From Acidobacteriota bacterium (GTDB lineage: Bacteria > Acidobacteriota > Thermoanaerobaculia > Multivoradales > JAHEKO01), in the NCBI GenBank assembly GCA_029863825.1, contig JAOTUP010000143.1:1-6053 (forward strand): DNA of 6,053 bases, written 5' to 3'. The position numbers were made by a program, and so were the translations under genes. This document shows positions 1-6,035 of this stretch, one piece after another. Numbering within the stretch: position 1 is the first letter of the stretch; the number at the start of each line of letters is the position of its first letter. Below the pieces are notes generated by a model, which was not told where the DNA came from, did not search any database, and saw nothing but the letters and a program-made list of their open reading frames with translations.

Positions 1-629
1 ACGGCACGCGCACAGCGCGAGCGGTCTGGAAGACGATCGATATTTATCGCCCGATCCAGAGATTTGACGAGGGGCTGCCCGAGATCGGATTCCTCGACAC
101 CTACAAGAACGAGATCGCCGCCTACGAGTTGGACAAGCTACTCGATCTGGGATTCGTACCGCCAACCGTCGAGCGCACGATCGATCACGAACCCGGCTCG
201 ATGCAGCTCTGGGTCGAGGGGTGCATTACCGAAGGCGAGCGCTTCAAGCGCCAGCTCCAGCCTCCCGACGCGCTGGCGTGGAGCAACCAGGTCTACGCCA
301 TCCGCCTCTTCCGCCAGCTCATCTACGACGCCGATTATAGAAACGCCAGCAACATCCTCTGCGACGACGCCTTCCGCCTCTGGTCGGTCGATCACTCGCG
401 CGCCTTCAGGACACAGCCGAAGGTGCTCAACACGGAGTTTCTGCGCCGTTTCTCTCGTGATCTGCTGGAGCGCCTGCGGCGGCTCGACGACGATCAGCTC
501 GAACGCCACCTGTCCCCCTGGCTCACCAAGACCCAGCGAAAGTCTCTCCTCGCGCGGCGCGACATCATCCTCGAACACGCGGAGAAAGTCATCGCCGAAC
601 GGGGCGAGAAGGCGACGCTCTACCCCTAG
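1..629 (+). CDS. Atypical kinase-fold protein (Fam20/HipA/PI4K-like), 5' partial
   Basis: The reading frame is open from base 3 to the TAG at 627-629, giving 208 visible residues; the true start is upstream of the window, so the in-frame TTG at 129 is not the start. Numbering from base 3, kinase-like landmarks appear in the right order. AVWK carries a candidate beta-3 ATP-binding Lys10. YKNEIAAYELD carries a candidate alpha-C Glu37. VPPTVER and SMQLWVE follow, resembling the hinge region of Fam20-like proteins. DADYRNASNIL is a catalytic-loop-like segment with Asp109/Asp111 and Asn117. WSVDHSRAF has Asp130 in the DFG-like metal-binding position. A charged helical tail ends in ATLYP. These features match the atypical kinase superfamily that includes Fam20C, HipA and type II PI4-kinases; the assignment comes from motif order and remembered family patterns, not a search. 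Substrate and cell location are unknown. No gene follows it on this strand closely enough to suggest an operon. Confidence 0.72.
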   Translation, partial: GTRTARAVWKTIDIYRPIQRFDEGLPEIGFLDTYKNEIAAYELDKLLDLGFVPPTVERTIDHEPGSMQLWVEGCITEGERFKRQLQPPDALAWSNQVYAIRLFRQLIYDADYRNASNILCDDAFRLWSVDHSRAFRTQPKVLNTEFLRRFSRDLLERLRRLDDDQLERHLSPWLTKTQRKSLLARRDIILEHAEKVIAERGEKATLYP

Positions 630-713
630 AGCCGTGCTGCCAAATCCCCTCATGGTCAGGAGCCGACATTTCGAGCAGCTCCCAACGGCCAAGTCCGAAT
701 CCGGCAAGTTCCC

Positions 714-743
714 TTGACGCGCCGATAGTCCTCGGCGTATCGT
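714..743 (+). promoter_or_regulatory. Putative sigma70 promoter of the small transcription unit
   Basis: TTGACG at 714-719 (five of six bases match the -35 consensus TTGACA) is followed after 18 bases by TATCGT at 738-743 (four of six match TATAAT). Transcription would start near 749-751. It lies 85 bases after the kinase-like stop codon and directly upstream of a strong ribosome-binding site, so it fits as the promoter of the 750-960 unit. Both boxes were read by eye; -10-like boxes are less frequent by chance in GC-rich DNA, which helps a little. Confidence 0.5.
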
Positions 744-775
744 CTGTTCATGACACGAATCGAGGAGGAGGTTCG

Positions 776-847
776 ATGACTCCGCCGGACCACAAACGGC
801 CCTCGTCGGAGTCTCGAAGCGACTCGGCGAGGGCGAACCGGCTCTGA
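776..847 (+). CDS. Putative 23-aa basic, Ser/Arg-rich small protein or leader peptide
   Basis: The ATG at 776-778 is preceded by GAGGAGGAGG (762-771), one of the strongest Shine-Dalgarno sequences in the window, with suitable spacing of 4-7 bases. The frame runs 23 codons to the TGA at 845-847. The product begins MTPPDHKRPSSE and is hydrophilic, rich in Ser and Arg, with no membrane segment, Cys or recognisable motif. A nine-codon ORF starting at ATG 750-752, near the predicted transcription start, ends at TGA 777-779 and overlaps this start codon as ATGA, an arrangement typical of translational coupling. The unit has its own promoter upstream and terminator downstream. I do not recognise the protein. 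The ribosome-binding site argues for real translation; the short length and the RNA hairpins within the ORF leave open a leader-peptide or sRNA role. Confidence 0.38.
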   Translation: MTPPDHKRPSSESRSDSARANRL

Positions 848-932
848 GGACTCGATACCAACGAGCCTCGCGGTTGCCCCGCAGGACATGAGTCGCAAAG
901 ACTCCCGACGCAGTCTCCAGAGATGAATTTCG

Positions 933-960
933 AGCCCGGGTCGCCCGACCCGGGCTTTTT
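933..960 (+). terminator. Rho-independent terminator
   Basis: AGCCCGGGTCG at 933-943 is perfectly complementary to CGACCCGGGCT at 946-956, giving a 10-11 bp GC-rich stem with a very short loop, followed at once by TTTTT (956-960). The U-tract is on the plus-strand side, so it ends the small unit starting near 750. Read from the minus strand, the stem is followed by CGAAATTCAT, without a U-run. It may still slow transcription arriving from the convergent operon that ends at 1038, but is not a clear terminator in that direction. Confidence 0.87.
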
Positions 961-1037
961 CTCGTGCTCTGTAACCAGGACCTGGGACAGCGGCGGAAGT
1001 CCCGCCGGGGAACTCGAGGCGAATCACCGGCCGACAT
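961..1037. other. Convergent intergenic gap with a short hairpin
   Basis: This gap lies between the plus-strand terminator and the stop codon of the minus-strand operon. CGGCGG (991-996) pairs with CCGCCG (1002-1007) around an AAGTC loop. No T-rich tract follows on either strand, so I do not call it an intrinsic terminator; no clear one is visible for the operon, whose transcripts may end by Rho or at the shared hairpin at 933-956. No gene is seen here. Confidence 0.35.
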
Positions 1038-3608
1038 CTATGGTCGCGAGCTCACCGCTCCCAGGTGGCTCTCCAGTTGCCTGAAGACATCCTCTGCCGG
1101 TGCCACGCCGTCCCAGGCATCGACGAACCGTGACAGCAGTGTGCGCTCGGTATGCATGCGGGCGGTCGTGTCGCCTTCGGCCACCGTCCCTTCCGGCTTC
1201 CACTCCGGGCCGCGCGCCCGGCGCACTTCGTCGAGGAGTCGCTCCACATCCTCGGCACTCTCTTCTTTCCAGGCGAGATAGGCGCGAAAGAAGAAGCCCG
1301 ACACCGCCTGCGGGTTCGTGCGACAGGCCTTTTCGAAACGCTCCCGGGCCGCCACGTCACGTCCCAGGAGCAGCTCCACTTCGCCGAGCACGAGGAGACT
1401 TCCGGTCTCCTCTCGATTGACTTCGAGCGCGCGCTCGAGCGCCGCTTCCGCCGCTTGCAGATCGGCTTTCGAGCGAGCGGTGAGACCGCGCAACACGCCC
1501 CACTGCTTGTGCCCGCGGTGACTCATCGGATTGGCCCGGCGGAGCGCATCGAGCTCGCTGAGCGCATCTTCGGTGCGATCGAGGGCGGCCAGGCAATTGG
1601 CGAGGTAGTAGCGCGAGTCCTCGTGATCCGGGTTGAGCTCGAGGGCGGCGCGGAAGACCTCGATGGCCTGCGGGCAGTCGTCGTCCAGCTTCACCAGATC
1701 CATCCCCCGACGCTGCAGCGCCCAGAACTCGGTCAGCCGGCCGCGCTCCGCCTCGGAGACCGCCGCCGACGGAGCCCCGTGCTCGACGCGCAATGCCGCA
1801 GCAACATCCCGTGGCGCCAGCAGGCGGCGCGCAGTGCCCTCCCCCTCCGCCAGCTCCCACACGGCATTGGGCGACGTGCCGCTGAACTGTTCGCGTGTGC
1901 CACCCAGCCAGTGCACTTCGAGCGACGTAATCGTCTCCGCCGAACCGAGACCGAAATGGAGCGTCCGACTACTCTGGGAAAGATACGACGCACCGCCGAC
2001 CGAGCGGCGCATGACGCCGCCCTCGGTCGTGAGAATGACAACCGATCCGTCGCCCCGACCCGTCGCCTCGCCGCGAGCGTTGCGGCTACGCAATCGCAGC
2101 TCGACCCACGCCCCGACCTGCATGTCGTTGGCGAGGAGTTTGACGCCCCCGTCGAGCAGGACGATCACGAGATCCTGGTCGCCGTCCCGGTCGAAGTCGG
2201 AGATCGCCAGCCCGCGACCCACCCGCGGCTCGCTCACCATTTCGTCGAGCGGCGCCAGGTCGTGGAAGGCCGACCCGCGCTCGTTCCAGAAAAGCATCGC
2301 GCTCTGCGGCCGTAACCGGCGCGGCGTCTCCTTGGTCTCGAGCGTCGAGCCGTTCACCACCGCCAGGTCGAGCCAACCATCGCCGTCGAGATCCACGAAC
2401 TCGGTGCCCCAGCCGACGGATTGCAGCGCCGGCTGGCCCAGTCCCAGCGGCGCCGAAAGATCCGAGAAGCTGAGCTGTGACGGCTCGGCCTCGCCGCGCT
2501 GCCGCCTGAAGTCCTCGAGCCGCGAATCATAGAGCGCATTCTCCTGCGCCATCCAGTGAGTGACGAACAGATCGTCGTCGCCGTCTCGATTCCAGTCGCC
2601 GGCCGTGAGCCCCATCGCCCCGCGATAGTCAGCCACCCAGGCGGCAAGGCTCGCGTCTTCGAAGGTGCCGTCGCGATTCAGGAACAGTGCGTTATCCGAG
2701 ATGTCGTTGGCGACGTAGAGATCCAGCAACCCGTCCGCATCGAAGTCATGCCACAGGGCCGAGAGACTGCGGCCGCCCGGGTTGGAAACACCCCACAGGA
2801 GAGCGACATCCTCGAATCGGCCCGTCCCGTCGTTCTCCAGCAGCAGATTGCGCTCCGGCTCGAACGACGCCGGGTTCAAGGTATAGGGAACAACCGTCCC
2901 GTACTGTTCCGTGACCTGGCGGCCGGCTGCCGCGTCCTCCTCGTAGCGCACATAGCCGGAGACGTAGAGATCGAGATCGCGATCGTTGTCGACGTCACCC
3001 CAGCTCACGCCCGCCCAGTAGCCGGGGACCTCGGGGAACTCCGGATCGCGGACGAAGCCGTCCTCGGTGTTGCGGAACAATCGCAGTGCGTTGTATCCGC
3101 TGACGGCAAGATCGAGCCGTCCATCACCGTCGGCGTCTCCCCACGCCGCGCCCATTCCCATGATGCGGGTCGTCGGGAAGTCGAGGACACGTCGAAAACT
3201 GCCGTCGCCCAGATTCTCGAACAGCATCGACTCCGCCCACGCCTCCGGCGGCAGCGTCAGCGAGCCGCCGGCGCCGACGAGGAAGAGATCGTCGTCGCCA
3301 TCGTCGTCGAAATCACCCCAGGCGGCACCCGATCCCATGTCCTCCGGCAGCTGCGACGTGCGATCGCCGCGAAAGGTGACGAACTCGCCCAAACCAGCCT
3401 CGATCGTGACGTCGGTGAATCTCGGGAAGGGCGCCTCTTCGGGCAGATCGAGCGCCAGCTTACGCGTGATCTCCGGCAGCGCCTCACCCGGACGCCGCAC
3501 CTCGGGCCGGGTGGCGCGGTAGGCGAAGTAGCCGGCGACAGCCAGCACCACGACCAGACCGCCGGCGAGCACGAGTACTCGCTGCAGCCGCTCAGTGCGC
3601 CGCGCCAC
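1038..3608 (-). CDS. CRTAC1-like FG-GAP/ASPIC-UnbV protein with TPR tail
   Basis: An 856-residue protein with a GTG start (3606-3608) and TAG stop. Residues 9-30 form one hydrophobic segment after a basic MARRTERLQR, an uncleaved anchor or signal peptide that would place the rest outside the cytoplasm. Seven FG-GAP/VCBS repeats each carry an Asp-rich calcium loop: residues 99-107, 158-166, 205-213, 288-296, 338-346, 406-414 and 471-479, consistent with a seven-bladed beta-propeller. An ASPIC/UnbV domain follows at about 510-577, including SYLSQSS and LHFGLG. TPR-like helices span about 624-800, e.g. AIEVFRAALELNPDHEDSRY. CRTAC1-family proteins are extracytoplasmic, calcium-binding and of mostly unknown biochemical role; TPRs suggest protein binding. 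The start lies 9 bases after the upstream cytochrome's stop codon with no strong Shine-Dalgarno (a GGGGG at 3622-3626 is rather far), so translation is probably coupled. It could be a scaffold, assembly factor or partner of the cytochrome; this is inferred from the operon only. Confidence 0.93.
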   Translation of the reverse strand: MARRTERLQRVLVLAGGLVVVLAVAGYFAYRATRPEVRRPGEALPEITRKLALDLPEEAPFPRFTDVTIEAGLGEFVTFRGDRTSQLPEDMGSGAAWGDFDDDGDDDLFLVGAGGSLTLPPEAWAESMLFENLGDGSFRRVLDFPTTRIMGMGAAWGDADGDGRLDLAVSGYNALRLFRNTEDGFVRDPEFPEVPGYWAGVSWGDVDNDRDLDLYVSGYVRYEEDAAAGRQVTEQYGTVVPYTLNPASFEPERNLLLENDGTGRFEDVALLWGVSNPGGRSLSALWHDFDADGLLDLYVANDISDNALFLNRDGTFEDASLAAWVADYRGAMGLTAGDWNRDGDDDLFVTHWMAQENALYDSRLEDFRRQRGEAEPSQLSFSDLSAPLGLGQPALQSVGWGTEFVDLDGDGWLDLAVVNGSTLETKETPRRLRPQSAMLFWNERGSAFHDLAPLDEMVSEPRVGRGLAISDFDRDGDQDLVIVLLDGGVKLLANDMQVGAWVELRLRSRNARGEATGRGDGSVVILTTEGGVMRRSVGGASYLSQSSRTLHFGLGSAETITSLEVHWLGGTREQFSGTSPNAVWELAEGEGTARRLLAPRDVAAALRVEHGAPSAAVSEAERGRLTEFWALQRRGMDLVKLDDDCPQAIEVFRAALELNPDHEDSRYYLANCLAALDRTEDALSELDALRRANPMSHRGHKQWGVLRGLTARSKADLQAAEAALERALEVNREETGSLLVLGEVELLLGRDVAARERFEKACRTNPQAVSGFFFRAYLAWKEESAEDVERLLDEVRRARGPEWKPEGTVAEGDTTARMHTERTLLSRFVDAWDGVAPAEDVFRQLESHLGAVSSRP

Positions 3609-3617
3609 GGTCTGCCG

Positions 3618-5720
3618 TCAACCCCCGATGCGCGGCGCGGCCGTGTCGGACAGCTCGGCCTGTCGCGTGTCGACCACCGGAATCTTGACCGTGGTCCGCA
3701 CCATCTCGACCACCGGCGCCGTCAGGCCCGAGTCCTCGCCGAGCAGGAAGTTGATGAGGAACTGGTCGACTTTGCGGTACATCAGGCGAACGTCGACGGT
3801 GAGCTCGCCGGCCACCGCCGCCGCCGGCACCTCGAACTCTTCGACCGCGCGATCGCGCCAGCCCCCCGCCTCGCCCTCTGCGGGCGACATCGTGCTCGGA
3901 CAGTCGACCACGTACTCGACACTGTCCGAATAGCCGGGGAAGAGCGCGCGCCGGTAGCGCACGCCCACCATCTCCCACAGGTTGTGGCGATCGATCAAGT
4001 TGCCGTACTGATCCACCGGCTCGGCCTTGAACAGGAAGCTCCCCGGCTCGATGAAGTGCTTCTCGTCGCGGGTGCCCGTCGAATACACCTCGTCACCATT
4101 GTGATCGGTGACGCGCATCTCGACCCAGCTCTGGATGATGTCGAGCGGACCGGTTGGAAAGTCGTGTCCCACCTTGTTGGCGGTCATCACCACGCGAATC
4201 GGCAGCTTTTCGCCCAACTGCACGGTCTCCGGCGTCTCGACCGCGAGCTGCACCACCGGGCCTTTACTCCACTTGTGATCGATCTCCGGAATCTCGAACG
4301 TCCCCGCCAGCCACGACTCCGTCATCTCGATCTGCTTCTCCCAGCCATCGAGCTTGAGCAAAGCCGGCACCATCGAGTTGGCGGCGATGAAGCGGTGGCT
4401 GCGGTGCTTGCCGTCGTCCGGCGAGCGATTGTAGTCGGCGGCATCACCCGCGGACGGATCGGTCGACGCCACCAGCGGCATGTGGCACTCACGGCACTCG
4501 ATGGTCTTCTCCGGGTCGCCTTCCGTGTACCAGTGGCTCGCCTTCCAGTTGTCGTACTGGTTCTGGAGCTGCACCCAGCCCACTCGATTGACCTCCTGGT
4601 CGATGAACTGCTTGTGGCAAGCGGCGCAGTACTCGGGTGCCTTGAACATGCGCTTGGACAGCAGGTTGTGCTGATCGGGATAGGTGCGGATGAGAAAGTC
4701 GCTCAAGAACTTGCCGGCTCCCTCTTCCTGCCACTGCCAGAGATAGGTCGGCGGCTGGGTCATGACGTAGTTCGCGTTGCCCTGGAGGTCGGTCTCGTGC
4801 ACGCCGTGACAGACCAGGCAGGAGACGCCCTCCTGATAGCCGTGCAGATCCGTCAGGTTCTCGACAAACAGGTTCTTGGTCCCCGAGAACAGCGAGATGG
4901 GATCGTGACAGCCGCCGCAGTAGCGCGTCGACTCGGGCCCGTTCTGCTCTGCCATCACGCTTTGCACTTTCTGGAACAGCGGGTCCATCGCCGCGTAGCG
5001 GTGGGCGCTCGGAGTCCACTCCTCGAGGATCTGACTGTGACAATTAGCGGTGCCGCAGGTCATCGAGCCGGCCAGCGACTCGGAATCGAACGCACCGCCG
5101 CTGTCTGTCACCGCGAGGCTCGGTGCGAACGGTCGGTCTTCACCGTAGAGAAAGTTGTAGTCGGCAGGAAACGCGTTGACGTACTCCTGCCCCGGATAGG
5201 CGACAGAGAGAATCGCCACGACCCCGACCGCCACGAGAATCCAGGCGGCCGAGTGTCCGGCGACGGCGCGTGCGAATCCTGCCGCTCGCTTCTTCCGAAT
5301 GCGAAAGAAGAGGACGACTACGTGCGGCAGTCCCGTCACCAGGACCGCATAGGTCGAGTAGAGGTGGAGGTTCCTCCAGAGCGGCGACATTCGCAGCCCG
5401 AAGAGACCCTGCCAGGTCACCACAACGCCGGACACGAGGCACAGGAGAAGCGCCGCCGCCGCCAGATAACCGAGCAGCACGATGTCCGACATCTGGTAGT
5501 GCTTGTAGTCCTTCCAGTGAATCCAGCCGTACCAGGCGATCGGCAGCAGAAGGAGCACGCCGACGAGCGTGTGCAGCAGGAGCGTCCACTCGACTGCGGC
5601 AGAAAACGAGCCGAAGGTCACGAATAGCCCGGAGACGGCGAGCATCAGGATCGCCCCTATCGATAGCTTGCTGATCGTGGCTCCCCAGCCGGTGCGCGGT
5701 TCAGTTTGTTCCTGTGCCAT
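3618..5720 (-). CDS. Membrane-anchored multihaem cytochrome (b-like domain fused to pentahaem c domain)
   Basis: A 700-residue protein read from the ATG at 5718-5720, chosen because AGGGGGAG (5725-5732) sits 4 bases upstream and a hydrophobic domain follows; the frame stays open another 78 codons upstream, but that stretch looks non-coding. Five transmembrane helices lie at about 17-37, 45-64, 79-103, 119-139 and 157-174. Basic loops (WKDYKHYQ, RIRKKRAAGFARA) put the N-terminus inside and the C-terminal domain in the periplasm. His50, His68, His119 and His133 are candidate b-haem ligands. The soluble part has five c-haem motifs: CGTANCH at 222-228 (CX4CH), then CGGCH at 268, CLVCH at 301, CAACH at 365 and CRECH at 409, the last followed by MP, as in cytochrome c554-like families. 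A beta-rich C-terminal region holds GHDFPTG (518-524), seen in other multihaem cytochromes. The likely role is electron transfer between quinone pool and periplasm; direction and partner are unknown. It is the first gene of an operon with the CRTAC1-like gene. Confidence 0.92.
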   Translation of the reverse strand: MAQEQTEPRTGWGATISKLSIGAILMLAVSGLFVTFGSFSAAVEWTLLLHTLVGVLLLLPIAWYGWIHWKDYKHYQMSDIVLLGYLAAAALLLCLVSGVVVTWQGLFGLRMSPLWRNLHLYSTYAVLVTGLPHVVVLFFRIRKKRAAGFARAVAGHSAAWILVAVGVVAILSVAYPGQEYVNAFPADYNFLYGEDRPFAPSLAVTDSGGAFDSESLAGSMTCGTANCHSQILEEWTPSAHRYAAMDPLFQKVQSVMAEQNGPESTRYCGGCHDPISLFSGTKNLFVENLTDLHGYQEGVSCLVCHGVHETDLQGNANYVMTQPPTYLWQWQEEGAGKFLSDFLIRTYPDQHNLLSKRMFKAPEYCAACHKQFIDQEVNRVGWVQLQNQYDNWKASHWYTEGDPEKTIECRECHMPLVASTDPSAGDAADYNRSPDDGKHRSHRFIAANSMVPALLKLDGWEKQIEMTESWLAGTFEIPEIDHKWSKGPVVQLAVETPETVQLGEKLPIRVVMTANKVGHDFPTGPLDIIQSWVEMRVTDHNGDEVYSTGTRDEKHFIEPGSFLFKAEPVDQYGNLIDRHNLWEMVGVRYRRALFPGYSDSVEYVVDCPSTMSPAEGEAGGWRDRAVEEFEVPAAAVAGELTVDVRLMYRKVDQFLINFLLGEDSGLTAPVVEMVRTTVKIPVVDTRQAELSDTAAPRIGG

Positions 5721-5739
5721 CTGACTCCCCCTGCGAGGT

Positions 5740-5768
5740 GTATAAGAGTTCCCTGTTCCCAGTGCCAC
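5740..5768 (-). promoter_or_regulatory. Weak candidate promoter of the cytochrome operon
   Basis: On the minus strand, GTGGCA (5763-5768) is followed after 17 bases by TTATAC (5740-5745). Transcription would start near 5733, leaving a leader of only about 13 nt whose 5' end is the ribosome-binding site AGGGGGAG. The -35 match is poor and the leader unusually short, so the real promoter may lie further upstream, near the inverted repeat at 5838-5860. No sigma54 -24/-12 pattern fits. Confidence 0.27.
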
Positions 5769-5837
5769 CGTTCCGGCGGCCGACTCGGTCGTATGCGCAC
5801 ACCCTGCCGTGTTCCGTGCCCGCCTGCCACGCCCCTT

Positions 5838-5860
5838 GGGGTAGGTCGAAATACTACCCG
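5838..5860. promoter_or_regulatory. Inverted repeat in divergent region, possible operator
   Basis: GGGTAG (5839-5844) and CTACCC (5854-5859) are perfect inverted copies separated by nine bases, GTCGAAATA, so the half-site centres are 15 bases apart, a spacing seen for dimeric regulators. A partial CCCC-TT-GGGG palindrome overlaps the left arm. The repeat lies about 120 bases upstream of the cytochrome start and 20-40 bases before the -35 box of the tRNA promoter, so a bound protein could act on either. No regulator gene is in the window and I cannot assign a family. Confidence 0.28.
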
Positions 5861-5880
5861 ACGGGATAGGTGCCGAAGGC

Positions 5881-5909
5881 TTGCTCACCGACCCTCCTCC
5901 GCCTACAAT
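5881..5909 (+). promoter_or_regulatory. Sigma70-type promoter of the tRNA-Thr gene
   Basis: TTGCTC (5881-5886) and TACAAT (5904-5909) are separated by the ideal 17 bases; TACAAT matches five of six bases of the -10 consensus. Transcription would begin near 5916, giving a pre-tRNA leader of about 45 nt. That leader can form a small hairpin, CCCGGA (5929-5934) with TCCGGG (5940-5945), just before the mature 5' end that RNase P would create. Confidence 0.62.
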
Positions 5910-5959
5910 GCTCAGGCTCTGCGAGCGCCCCGGAGAGATTCCGGGACACCGCACTTTCG

Positions 5960-6035
5960 GCCGACGTAGCTCAGCTGGTAGAGCAGCTGATTCGTAATCA
6001 GCAGGTCAGCGGTTCGAGTCCGCTCGTCGGCTCCA
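5960..6035 (+). tRNA. tRNA-Thr, anticodon CGU (reads ACG)
   Basis: A complete cloverleaf can be drawn. The acceptor GCCGACG (5960-5966) pairs fully with CGTCGGC (6025-6031). The D stem is GCTC/GAGC (5969-5972 with 5981-5984) with a GG-containing loop. The anticodon stem GCTGA/TCAGC (5986-5990 with 5998-6002) encloses TTCGTAA, with anticodon CGT at 5993-5995. The variable region is AGGTC, and the T arm AGCGG/CCGCT encloses TTCGAGT. Discriminator T6032 and the CCA at 6033-6035 are encoded in the DNA, so the 3' end needs no added CCA. It decodes the threonine codon ACG. It is divergent from the cytochrome operon. The 18 bases after it, ending the window, are AT-rich; a terminator would lie beyond. 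Confidence 0.97.

Larger units (their letters stand above)
750..960 (+). ncRNA. Candidate structured small transcript (sRNA or leader)
   Basis: This is the stretch between the predicted start of transcription near 750 and the intrinsic terminator ending at 960, about 210 nt. Several hairpins can be drawn: 800-805 with 828-833 enclosing 809-813 with 821-825; 846-849 with 866-869 stacked on 851-854 with 862-865 across one bulged A; 890-894 with 900-904 closing a GCAAA loop; and the terminator stem. An alternative helix, 778-784 with 807-813, excludes the first of these. No known RNA family is recognised. It contains a 23-codon ORF with a strong ribosome-binding site, so it may be a short mRNA, a regulatory RNA, or dual-function. 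The case rests on promoter, structure and terminator occurring together. GC-rich DNA forms chance hairpins, so covariation across homologues is the key missing evidence. Confidence 0.4.

Noticed and set aside
129..131. TTG as start codon of the first gene
   Set aside because: Conserved kinase landmarks (AVWK, YKNEIAAYELD) lie upstream in the same frame, so the gene begins before the window.
138..1037. A 299-codon open frame on the minus strand covering the kinase gene, the small unit and its terminator
   Set aside because: It runs through the terminator and antisense to the conserved kinase motifs; the product is Arg-rich with no recognisable domain.
1152..2315. A 387-codon open frame on the plus strand
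   Set aside because: It is antisense to the ASPIC and TPR region of the CRTAC1-like gene, shows no motifs and has the same compositional bias as the longer antisense frame.
2556..5627. A 1023-codon open frame on the plus strand, antisense to both operon genes
   Set aside because: Its translation is low-complexity, rich in Arg, His, Val and Glu with no domain, and it spans the junction of two clearly real genes. It is the expected by-product of GC-rich codon usage on the opposite strand.
5721..5954. Upstream extension of the cytochrome frame by 78 codons
   Set aside because: The extension lacks a hydrophobic or conserved segment, overlaps the -10 to start region of the tRNA promoter area, and the internal ATG at 5720 has a good ribosome-binding site followed by the first transmembrane helix.
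5960..6035. tRNA gene as an integration site for a mobile element
   Set aside because: No integrase, direct repeat of the tRNA 3' end or other mobile-element mark is in the window; only 18 bases follow the tRNA.
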